Of a DNA stretch of 7,859 nucleotides, positions 1-5,852 are shown piece after piece (positions within the stretch are counted from its first letter, which is position 1; every line of letters begins with the position of its first letter). Below the pieces are notes generated by a model. It was not told where the DNA came from. It worked only from the letters and a program-made list of their open reading frames with translations, and did not search any database. This stretch comes from JAVBOF01 sp031550915 (GTDB taxonomy: Bacteria; Bacillota; Clostridia; Christensenellales; MGBC116941), in assembly GCA_031550915.1 (NCBI GenBank), contig JAVBOF010000148.1, forward strand, positions 1-7,859. The letters are read 5' to 3'. The position numbers and the translations under genes were made by a program.

Positions 1-9
1 ATCCCCTAT

Positions 10-92
10 CAAATTGCTCTATAGAGCAATTTGAAGGTGTCTTTTGTTACTTTTCTTCAAGAAAAGTAACGGGAGTTTGAGGGCCGCGCCCT
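10..92. repeat. Cluster of three adjacent palindromes (intergenic repeat or terminator region)
   Basis: Three inverted repeats stand side by side. The first (10-33) is a perfect 24-base palindrome with 10-bp arms CAAATTGCTC/GAGCAATTTG around TATA. The second (46-70) has 11-bp arms GTTACTTTTCT/AGAAAAGTAAC around a TCA loop. The third (80-92) is AGGGC/GCCCT around CGC. They lie just downstream of the leftward permease pair, so they may end its transcription, but none is followed by a proper T-run on that strand. The layout also resembles a dispersed intergenic repeat unit. The structure is seen directly; the role is inferred. Confidence 0.6.
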
Positions 93-107
93 TAAAAACG
101 TTCTTTT

Positions 108-1004
108 CTACCCTTCGGCTCCACTAAAATTAAAGTTATATTTCTTTATGCCGCCCAAGGCCAAAATAAAGCATACGACAATCAATACAATAAAGATCCC
201 GTATGTCATCCAAAGCCTTGGCAAAAGGTCATAGCCGAAATTATGCATGTGGTAAGTCGCGTGCTGCAACGGTGAACCCCACGCCGCAGCGAGGTTCGCG
301 ATATACATCTGCCGCTCGTCAAGCTGCATGAACGCGTTGAAAGTCTGCGGGCTCAATAAAAACCCGTATAGGCTGAAAATGAATATACTGGCAACTCCCC
401 AAAGCTGGTTTTTGCGCAACGTCACGGTAAGCATAATGAAAACCGTCAGCAAAGTGTAAAGCAGCATTAGCAAGAATATGACGCCCATGCAGGCGTAAGG
501 CCTGCTCATTTCAAGCGTTTTAACCAAAGCGGGCAGAGCAACGGCTTTCCCAGCGCCGGAATATCCGAGTATCGCCGCCGTTTCGCTCCACTGGTTGCCT
601 ATGAAAGAATTGTTCATGCTTATCAAAACGGTCGCAATAAGTATGAAAGCCATATATACGGCTGTCGCGAGGATAACGTAAAGCATCTGCCCCAAAAGCC
701 ATACCATGCGCGAAGAACGCATGAGGTAAAACGGGGTAGCTGCGCCGAGGAACGGCATATCCGCAAACAATAGCAGCAACAGCAGCGATATAAGCAAAAT
801 GGAATTGCTGTCGCCGAACGTCCAGACGAAAGATTCGGCTATTTGCATTATCGTGTTCTGCTCATATGAAAACCTCACGGCCTTATCCGTTAGCAAAAAG
901 CAGAGTATGAACGCCAGCGCGAACGTGATGATAATGCGCGGGTTTTTGTGCCATCTGCGAAAGTTGTATGTGGCTGTCAGCCAAACTTGCGGAAATCTAT
1001 TCAA
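108..1004 (-). CDS. ABC-2 type transporter permease, second gene of pair
   Basis: A 298-residue integral membrane protein, probably one half of the membrane channel of an ABC exporter. Hydrophobic segments lie near residues 23-40, 67-85, 101-130, 170-196, 200-217 and 264-286, which gives about six helices, the usual ABC-2 layout. A basic cytoplasmic stretch (FRRWHK, 15-20) precedes the first helix. The start is TTG at 1004, chosen because an AGGAGG ribosome site (1012-1017) lies 7 bases upstream inside the preceding gene. The two genes overlap by 8 bases, so they are translationally coupled and probably form a heterodimer. No nucleotide-binding domain is present in either. The substrate cannot be told from sequence. 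The family call rests on topology and partner, not on a strict motif. Confidence 0.75.
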   Translation of the reverse strand: MNRFPQVWLTATYNFRRWHKNPRIIITFALAFILCFLLTDKAVRFSYEQNTIMQIAESFVWTFGDSNSILLISLLLLLLFADMPFLGAATPFYLMRSSRMVWLLGQMLYVILATAVYMAFILIATVLISMNNSFIGNQWSETAAILGYSGAGKAVALPALVKTLEMSRPYACMGVIFLLMLLYTLLTVFIMLTVTLRKNQLWGVASIFIFSLYGFLLSPQTFNAFMQLDERQMYIANLAAAWGSPLQHATYHMHNFGYDLLPRLWMTYGIFIVLIVVCFILALGGIKKYNFNFSGAEG

Positions 1005-1824
1005 AGCTCAGCCTCCTTTTGCACGCGAGGTGGAAAGCTATGGAAGCCAGCACTATCAATTCAAACACAAATAAAGCTATTCCCCACGCTCCGCCCGGCC
1101 ATATATTCTGCGGCGCGAGCCATTCCTGCGGGTTTATGATGTAGATATCCTTCAAATACCTTTCGCTGATGATTATCAATACATAGTACATAACAAAAGG
1201 CCATGCATAGGCCATATACCGGCTTTGCGTTGCGGTGGCGAACGTCAGGCCGATTAGCGACCAAAACCATCCGCAAATGAAAAACATCAAAGCTTTTGAA
1301 ACCACTTCCATAACCATCGAAGGCTGCCCCGGCATACCCATGCTTTCCATGCCTTTTTCCACGGGCATGTCCATCTGCATCCCCATATCCATAGGCTGGG
1401 ACGCAAGCTCCATCGGCGTGAATACGAGTGCGAACAAGGCGAAACATAAAAGTATGCCGATGAATAAAACTAATCCGCCGGAAAGCCCCGCGGATAGTGA
1501 TTTTGAAAATATATATCTTTTGCCGCTTGTACGGAATAGATACGCTTTTATATAGCCGCTTTTAACGTCGTCGATAACGCTTGTGGTGTAAGGCAGGGCA
1601 CAAAGGATTGGTACGAAGAACAAAAACGTCTTGCTTGAAAGCGATGTCAAAACGGCCTGGGTGTGGAAATCCGGCATTATCCCCATTGCTGTACCGCTTT
1701 GGAAAACGCCGACTATTTCACCTGCCGCGCCAACAATGACCGCAATTAATGTGCCCGCGACAGCTATTATAAAGCCTTTTGAACTTATTGCCATTTTGAT
1801 GTCCGTACGAATCGTGTAGTTCAT
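997..1824 (-). CDS. ABC-2 type transporter permease with Met-rich external loop
   Basis: A 275-residue membrane protein, first of the coupled pair. Helices are predicted near residues 17-40, 62-80, 108-135, 173-197, 205-220 and 243-265. The loop at 86-108 is rich in Lys and Arg and includes GYIKAYLFRTSGKRY, typical of the cytoplasmic loop of ABC-2 permeases. By the positive-inside rule this puts the loop at 136-172 outside the membrane. That loop holds 11 methionines in 35 residues, including five alternating ones (145, 147, 149, 151, 153), which recalls Cu(I)/Ag(I)-binding Met motifs. The ATG at 1824 has a weak AAAGG site 6 bases upstream, and an in-frame stop at 1849-1851 rules out a longer start. 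An ATPase partner is not in the window. Exporter function is inferred from the family; metal involvement is speculative. Confidence 0.75.
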   Translation of the reverse strand: MNYTIRTDIKMAISSKGFIIAVAGTLIAVIVGAAGEIVGVFQSGTAMGIMPDFHTQAVLTSLSSKTFLFFVPILCALPYTTSVIDDVKSGYIKAYLFRTSGKRYIFSKSLSAGLSGGLVLFIGILLCFALFALVFTPMELASQPMDMGMQMDMPVEKGMESMGMPGQPSMVMEVVSKALMFFICGWFWSLIGLTFATATQSRYMAYAWPFVMYYVLIIISERYLKDIYIINPQEWLAPQNIWPGGAWGIALFVFELIVLASIAFHLACKRRLSFE

Positions 1825-1893
1825 GCCTTGCCTTTCATTTAGAGCTTTTTATTTCTTCCTGATAAAGCCAAAGGTTTTCTACTACGCTTACAA

Positions 1894-1930
1894 TATATTG
1901 TATATATCAGACTAGTTTATATACATTATA
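1894..1930. promoter_or_regulatory. AT-rich imperfect dyad upstream of permease pair (possible operator)
   Basis: The arm TATATTGTATATA (1894-1906) and the reverse complement of 1918-1930 match at 12 of 13 positions, with an 11-base spacer. The site lies 70-106 bases upstream of the first permease start. On the minus strand it contains TATAAT (1925-1930) as a possible -10, but no convincing -35 is found at the right distance. Paired ABC-2 permease operons in Firmicutes are often controlled by GntR-type repressors that bind dyads, but no regulator gene is in the window, so this is inference. Confidence 0.4.
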
Positions 1931-1975
1931 TACGACAAAGAGAATGAACGGTGTAAAATATACGTCAACAAAATG

Positions 1976-2569
1976 TTAATAACCTAAATTTCTATCGATG
2001 ATGCTGCCGTCTATTGCATTGAAGCTGAGAAAGCTAAAACCCTGGATTTTATTCAAGTATTCGTTATTTTCATCTAACGCATTGCCGCCCTCTTCCGGTT
2101 TACTATATTTATCGACTGAATAGCCGAAGAAATCATAGACAAATGCGCTGATTCCATCCGCAAGTTTCTCGTCATTAATAGTCAATAACTCATACTCAAC
2201 TTTTTCAGGCGCTTTTGAATGCTTGTTTTCCAATTCAAGTATACTTTGTTTAATCTCTTCGTGCGCGGAATCATATTCCTGCTTATTTGAAAAATTCTCT
2301 TCTTTATTAAATTCTGCATTAGGATTATTTAGCAGAGTTTTATATTTTAAGATCATCTCTTCAAGTTGACTTTTGGAATATTGCGGATCACTTAAACTAT
2401 ATCGATATGCCGGTTTATTACCAAAAAGGTTTTTAATGATTCTTTGGACTTTGTCTTTGTCAAATTGGTCCGGAAACACTTCCACGACTTGTATCTTAGC
2501 ATTAATATCTTGAGGCGCTTCGCAGTTGATGTTTAATTCTAGGGAATCGTTTATCTTTTCAGAATTTGT
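1976..2569 (-). pseudogene. Truncated DUF6034-like secreted/lipoprotein gene remnant
   Basis: An open frame of 197 codons runs from just after a stop at 2570-2572 down to TAA at 1976-1978. Protein-like sequence (SEKINDSLELNINCEAPQ and onward) continues upstream of the only near-plausible start, GTG at 2485, which has no ribosome site and would cut into that segment. No signal peptide or lipobox precedes it, and no ATG, GTG or TTG with a Shine-Dalgarno site begins the longer frame. The pattern 'N-hydrophilic strand, then FDKDKVQRIIKNLFGNKPAY' recalls clostridial DUF6034 lipoproteins, which from memory are about 400-500 residues with an N-terminal lipobox. It is therefore probably missing its N-terminus and perhaps its C-terminus. 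If it is real and short, the start would be GTG at 2485 (169 residues). The function of the family is unknown. Confidence 0.5.
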
Positions 2570-2740
2570 TTAGGTATTGCATGGCTAAAATGTTAGAGTT
2601 CGCCCTTGAATCAGGATCAAAATTACCATATATTTTCTAATGTTTGTAGACTTTATTCTTATAACATAATACAATTATTTAAAATACAGTTAAACGATGT
2701 TAATGTGATATCGGAAATCAACATAGGAGCGGTAATAAAT

Positions 2741-4273
2741 TTGGCTAATCAAATGCTTGGGATAACGGCACTTGTTTTTGCTTTGATGAGTATACCTTTC
2801 ATTGTTTTTGCAATGAAGTCTAAGAGAAAAGACAGTGTTTATAAATATTTCATTTTACTTTGTATCAGCAATGTATGCTGGATGCTGATGCAAGCCTCGT
2901 TTTATTTATTGCCGGACGCTTCAAGCGCTGTTTTCTTTTGGAATTTGCGCTTAGTATTCGTCTTTACCACTTGCGTCTTTGCATATTTTGTAATTCTAAG
3001 TTCCGTAAAACGGCTTGACATAAAATCCTCTCCTGAGATGTTCCTGTTTGTTTTTCCTTTTGTTACGTTGATTTTTGTCTTACTTGATCAATTCTTGGGA
3101 ACGACGCTTATCAATATGAACGCCAATGTTATAAGCAAGAATGGAGCTCGGGCTTTGGAGCTGAAGTATTCACTCTGGTTCATCTTACACTCGGCATTTT
3201 GCTATATAATTGTCGTTATCGCTGCATGTACGGTGATTTCACACTACCGCAAGATGCCTGCAAGGTACCGAACGCCTATAATAATATTGTTTTCCAGTGT
3301 AACGATTGCGCCAATTGGTTCTGCATTGGCAATTGCAAAAGTTCTCCCATTTGATCTCGATTTGGCCCCATATATTAGCATTCTTGGCCAGATATTGTGT
3401 TACTTTGCCCTTGCTAATCCGCATTCCGTAGGCACGCTTGCCTCTCCACGGGACGTTATCTTTGAAAACGCCGATCACGCGATGTTTATAGTTAACCATG
3501 ATAATGAAATTATCGACTTTAACCTTGCCGCCGGTAAGATAACAAAAATAATAGAGAAGGACTTATTAAAGCAAACTTCCTTTGAACGGTGGCTGGATGC
3601 CTGGCTTTCCCATTTTAACGGGGAATGTGTGGATGAAAATCAGCAGATATTTACCATTCATGAGGAAAACGGCGATTCCCATTTTCAAGTGGTCCGCAGC
3701 TTGCTATATAGCAGCAAGAAGCAGATCGGAGCTTACCTTGAATTGAAGAACATCACACCGATAATGACAATGATCCATATACTGCAGGATTCCGCTTATT
3801 TTGACGGCCTAACCGGCCTTCCCAACCGTAATTATATGATTCAAAAAATGGAGTTGTGGGACAAAGAAGATGCGTTACCTCTCGGTATCGCGGTTGCCGA
3901 TCTAAATGATCTCAAGCGAGTCAACGATAGTCACGGGCATATTGAGGGTGATATTTTGCTTCAAGCTGCGGCGAAAGCGCTTACGTCGCAGCTGCCTGCC
4001 GGTGCGGTAGCTGCGCGCATGGGCGGTGACGAGTTTATCTGCTTTGTTCCAAACGCAACGTCGGAAATTATGGAGAGCTATATACATTCTGTTGAGACGA
4101 TGTGCGAAGAACTCTCAAAAGATAAAACAACAAAACTATCCATAGCAATGGCATATGCGTTGCGAACGACAATGGGCACATCCATCACAGAAGCGATCAA
4201 GAAGGCCGATATCGATATGTATGCTACAAAAAATAACCGCCGAAAAAACAGCTCGTATTCGGAATCAATGTAA
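2741..4273 (+). CDS. 7TM-PAS-GGDEF diguanylate cyclase
   Basis: Predicted membrane-bound enzyme that makes the second messenger c-di-GMP from two GTP. Numbering is from TTG at 2741, which gives 510 residues. Seven hydrophobic segments (about 5-24, 34-56, 63-86, 97-117, 146-167, 177-200, 208-225) resemble the 7TM sensor module of histidine kinases. A PAS-like segment follows (about 238-345, containing HAMFIVNHDNEIIDFN), then a GGDEF domain from about 355 (DGLTGLPNR). The active-site loop is GGDEF at 428-432, and the metal-binding Asp is D387 in ADLNDLKRVND. The inhibitory RxxD site is absent (P419-A-G-A). The TTG start is preferred because AGGAG lies at 2725-2729 and helix 1 then begins at once. 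The frame is open back to TTG 2606, but that start has no ribosome site and adds 45 non-membrane residues. The gene is divergent from the DUF6034-like remnant. The input signal is unknown. Confidence 0.88.
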   Translation: MANQMLGITALVFALMSIPFIVFAMKSKRKDSVYKYFILLCISNVCWMLMQASFYLLPDASSAVFFWNLRLVFVFTTCVFAYFVILSSVKRLDIKSSPEMFLFVFPFVTLIFVLLDQFLGTTLINMNANVISKNGARALELKYSLWFILHSAFCYIIVVIAACTVISHYRKMPARYRTPIIILFSSVTIAPIGSALAIAKVLPFDLDLAPYISILGQILCYFALANPHSVGTLASPRDVIFENADHAMFIVNHDNEIIDFNLAAGKITKIIEKDLLKQTSFERWLDAWLSHFNGECVDENQQIFTIHEENGDSHFQVVRSLLYSSKKQIGAYLELKNITPIMTMIHILQDSAYFDGLTGLPNRNYMIQKMELWDKEDALPLGIAVADLNDLKRVNDSHGHIEGDILLQAAAKALTSQLPAGAVAARMGGDEFICFVPNATSEIMESYIHSVETMCEELSKDKTTKLSIAMAYALRTTMGTSITEAIKKADIDMYATKNNRRKNSSYSESM

Positions 4274-4333
4274 TCGTTTTCTCACCAAATAAAATTTATA
4301 GAGAAAAATGATAATCTTAAATTGCATATATAG

Positions 4334-4480
4334 CGCAAAGATATCTTTGTATACCTGAAAGACTCGCAAGACTCCAGCGCCGCTTTGAAGGCCGCTGGAT
4401 ATAGAGAATTATCAAAACATAAAGGTGGTAAAGCATGGATGAGATCAAAAAACTATCCGAACTCGACGATAACCAGTTGA
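4334..4480 (+). other. Possible C-terminal coding remnant overlapping the GNAT start
   Basis: Between the GGDEF gene and the GNAT gene, one frame, open from after TAG 4331-4333 to TGA 4478-4480, reads like protein in its first part (RKDIFVYLKDSQDSSAALKA, then AGYRELSKHKGGKAW). It has no start codon, so it would be the tail of a lost gene. Past about 4438 it runs into the real GNAT frame and stops looking like protein. The length is short enough for chance; no family is recognised. Confidence 0.2.
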
Positions 4481-5007
4481 ATCAAGCTATAGGTGTATTT
4501 ATTGAAGGTTTCTATTTTACGCTGTCTAGTGTCACAAAAGATAAGGATAAACTGCATAAGCTGTTCAAAGCCTCCCTTGACTACAATATGACTTACGCCT
4601 ATTTGCAGGACGGAACAGCTATTGGCTTTTTAGGCTTAGCCGATTATCAAAAACGCCCGATAAAACTGGACAGAGAAATCTATACACAAATAATAGGCAG
4701 GGGATCTTATAATGCAATGAGCGCGGCTTTTGAAAATGGGAAGGATATAGGCCCACAGGACATACTAATTGACTACATCGCAACAAGCCCGGAGCACAGA
4801 AGCCAAGGCGTCGGGACACAGCTGATTACTTTTATCCGTGATACTTTGGGCTATAAACAAATACAGCTCGAAACGTATTCAAAAAATACCAGGGCACTTG
4901 CTTTCTATGAAAGGCTTGGCTTTAAGGTTATAAAAGTCAAAAAAAGCTTTATGATGATGATTTATGGATATGGCAGTCTCGTTACTTTAAGAACCGAAAC
5001 GGAATAA
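4435..5007 (+). CDS. GNAT family N-acetyltransferase
   Basis: A 190-residue cytoplasmic acetyltransferase that uses acetyl-CoA to modify an unknown amine substrate. The acetyl-CoA pyrophosphate-binding motif A is visible at 112-131, IDYIATSPEHRSQGVG, with R122-S-Q-G-V-G126 as the R/Q-x-x-G-x-G/A signature. Motif B follows as NTRALAFYERLGF (151-163), the usual GNAT C-terminal strand-helix. The N-terminal half (1-100) is the variable acceptor-binding part and gives no clue to substrate. The ATG has an AGGTGG ribosome site with a 6-base spacer. It is probably transcribed alone or behind the GGDEF gene (161-base gap with no convincing terminator). The family call is firm; specific function is open. 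Confidence 0.88.
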   Translation: MDEIKKLSELDDNQLNQAIGVFIEGFYFTLSSVTKDKDKLHKLFKASLDYNMTYAYLQDGTAIGFLGLADYQKRPIKLDREIYTQIIGRGSYNAMSAAFENGKDIGPQDILIDYIATSPEHRSQGVGTQLITFIRDTLGYKQIQLETYSKNTRALAFYERLGFKVIKVKKSFMMMIYGYGSLVTLRTETE

Positions 5008-5095
5008 GCATTTGGTATTGCAGATAACACAGCCGATGACAATATCCTGTACTTAAATAAAGCGACAAAGGTTTTTGATATCCGATACCTAAGCC

Positions 5096-5248
5096 ATGGC
5101 GTCCAACTACGACTTTTTTCTATTAACGGTAACCCTGCGTTTATGTGTATCCGACGATTACACATTATTACTTGTTTCTGACTTTCTTGACGTATGGGGC
5201 ATCCAAACGATCCCGTATTCTCAGATGGATGTTTGGACAAAACAATAG
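5096..5248 (+). CDS. Short ORF, possibly coding debris
   Basis: A 50-codon frame beginning MASNYDFFLLTVTLRLC and ending in SQMDVWTKQ. It has no ribosome binding site and no recognised family. The second half, from CVSDDYTLLLVSDFLDVWG on, looks more protein-like than random sequence. The preceding 90 bases look weakly coding in a different frame (ADNTADDNILYLNKA, in frame with the end of the GNAT gene). This is consistent with a decayed, frameshifted gene, but chance is a fair alternative. Confidence 0.15.
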   Translation: MASNYDFFLLTVTLRLCVSDDYTLLLVSDFLDVWGIQTIPYSQMDVWTKQ

Positions 5249-5264
5249 TTGAAACAGCTACGGT

Positions 5265-5519
5265 ATGCCGGACAGTTCTATAGGTAATGAGCTTCTTTAT
5301 GCGCTTTATATAATTGTTTGCCTGATGTATAATTTAGACAGACAAGATTCCAGAGTTGAGCCTCAATATCCAAACTCGCCCGTTTACTGTTTTATAGCCT
5401 GTGTTTACACGCTTTCCGGCGACAGGCTCAAAATAGCGCAAGGTGAATATACGGTTTATTACAGCAAGCTAAAGCGAACTATATTTGAAAGAAACTTTTC
5501 CCAACCTATTGACAAATAA
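5265..5519 (+). CDS. Hypothetical ORF of 84 codons, doubtful
   Basis: An open frame from ATG 5265 to TAA 5517-5519 with no Shine-Dalgarno sequence in front. The product has a short hydrophobic stretch near the N-terminus (LLYALYIIVCLMY, 10-22) and a basic C-terminal part (YYSKLKRTIFERNF). No family is recognised. Its last codons overlap the TTGACA of the putative ilv promoter, so at least the 3' end doubles as regulatory DNA. It may be a small real gene, a remnant, or a chance frame in an otherwise gene-free stretch of 560 bases (5008-5568). Confidence 0.25.
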   Translation: MPDSSIGNELLYALYIIVCLMYNLDRQDSRVEPQYPNSPVYCFIACVYTLSGDRLKIAQGEYTVYYSKLKRTIFERNFSQPIDK

Positions 5520-5540
5520 AAGGCTTTATGCGAGTATAAA
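5509..5540 (+). promoter_or_regulatory. Putative promoter of the ilv leader and operon
   Basis: A perfect TTGACA (-35) at 5509-5514 is followed by TATAAA (-10) at 5535-5540. The spacer is 20 bases, longer than the usual 17, so the -10 assignment is uncertain. Transcription from here would begin near 5547, leaving a short 5' end before the ribosome site (AGGAGG, 5556-5561) of the first leader peptide. Confidence 0.4.
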
Positions 5541-5568
5541 TATCATATTTGTTTTAGGAGGACGCAAA

Positions 5569-5652
5569 ATGCTATTTATGCTATTAAGCATTATTATTAT
5601 AGCTGTCATTATCGTAATCTGCGGTAATGTGGTTTTGCGTTTTGCTGAATAA
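5569..5652 (+). CDS. Branched-chain amino acid leader peptide 1 (27 codons)
   Basis: Short peptide MLFMLLSIIIIAVIIVICG, then NVVLRFAE. Fifteen of 27 codons are Ile (7), Val (4) or Leu (4), with four consecutive Ile codons at 5590-5601. A near-perfect AGGAGG site (5556-5561) lies 7 bases before the ATG, so it should be well translated. It is followed directly by a terminator-like hairpin (5670-5694), with ilvB downstream. By analogy with the ilv leader peptides of enteric bacteria, ribosome stalling on Ile/Val/Leu codons when charged tRNA is scarce would change folding of the RNA. The peptide itself need have no function, though it could sit in a membrane. The leader role is inferred from composition and position. 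Confidence 0.75.
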   Translation: MLFMLLSIIIIAVIIVICGNVVLRFAE

Positions 5653-5685
5653 GGGAAAGTGTTTTCACGGCCCCCTGCAAACGCA
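5636..5685 (+). promoter_or_regulatory. Candidate antiterminator of attenuator 1
   Basis: TGCGTTTTGC at the end of leader peptide 1 (5636-5645) can pair with GCAAACGCA (5677-5685): nine pairs with one bulged T. AGGG (5652-5655) can pair with the adjoining CCCT (5673-5676). Together these take up most of the upstream arm and the loop of the terminator, so the two folds exclude each other. A ribosome stalled on the Ile run (5590-5601) leaves 5636-5645 free; one at the stop codon (5650) covers it. Drawn by eye, not by folding software. Confidence 0.5.
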
Positions 5686-5705
5686 GCAGGGGGCTTTAAT
5701 TATTT
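5670..5705 (+). terminator. Attenuator terminator 1
   Basis: A perfect 9-bp GC-rich stem, GCCCCCTGC (5670-5678) with GCAGGGGGC (5686-5694), loop AAACGCA, followed by TTTAATTATTT. The T tract is interrupted, so termination may be only partial, which suits an attenuator. Confidence 0.7.
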
Positions 5706-5719
5706 AAGGAGCTAATATA

Positions 5720-5815
5720 ATGAACTATCAGAGTCTTTTTATCAACGTCGTACTAGTAATTATCATTGCCATTATTGGCAGTGTTGTTTGGCGTTGCGTT
5801 GGTAGCGGGGGCTGA
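5720..5815 (+). CDS. Branched-chain amino acid leader peptide 2 (31 codons)
   Basis: Second short peptide, MNYQSLFINVVLVIIIAIIG, then SVVWRCVGSGG. Fourteen of 31 codons are Ile (6), Val (6) or Leu (2), with nine of ten from codon 10 to 19 being Val, Leu or Ile. AAGGAG (5706-5711) lies 8 bases before the ATG. It begins right after terminator 1 and is followed by terminator 2 and then ilvB. It resembles leader 1 in the core (III-A-II, then G-x-VV-x-R), with 18 of 25 matching bases over the GG..VV.R segment, so the two are probably duplicates. Role as in leader 1: sensing of charged Ile and Val tRNA by ribosome stalling. Inferred, but two adjacent copies make chance unlikely. Confidence 0.78.
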   Translation: MNYQSLFINVVLVIIIAIIGSVVWRCVGSGG

Positions 5816-5852
5816 AGGTAAAAACTTTCAAGGGCTTCACCAGCAAAATGCC
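5790..5852 (+). promoter_or_regulatory. Candidate antiterminator of attenuator 2
   Basis: GGCGTTGC (5790-5797) and TGGT (5800-5803), at the end of leader peptide 2, can pair with the contiguous stretch ACCAGCAAAATGCC (5839-5852), leaving small bulges. This takes the top of the terminator 2 upstream arm and all of its loop. A second option is GCTGAAG (5811-5817) with CTTC and AGC in 5835-5844. The position matches the pairing drawn for attenuator 1. A separate small hairpin, TGAAGGT/ACTTTCA (5813-5819/5824-5830), overlaps the stop codon and could be masked by a terminating ribosome. Confidence 0.45.

Noticed and set aside
4277..4307. TTTTCTC/GAGAAAA inverted repeat just after the GGDEF gene as a terminator
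   Set aside because: The stem is AT-rich with a 17-base loop and no T-run after it; too weak to call.
4374..4398. Hairpin CCAGCG/CGCTGG as a terminator between the GGDEF and GNAT genes
   Set aside because: The 13-base loop is long and no T-run follows on the plus strand.
4962..5240. Minus-strand ORF of 92 codons over the GNAT end and the gene-poor stretch
   Set aside because: It overlaps the real GNAT frame, has no ribosome site and no recognisable protein features.
5716..5721. TATAAT in front of leader peptide 2 as a second internal promoter
   Set aside because: It overlaps the leader start codon, so a transcript starting there would lack the ribosome site and start of leader 2, and no good -35 is seen upstream.
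5569..5815. The two short ORFs as small functional membrane proteins rather than leader peptides
   Set aside because: They could span a membrane, but two adjacent Ile/Val/Leu-rich ORFs, each followed by a terminator and both directly ahead of ilvB, fit attenuation better. Not fully excluded.
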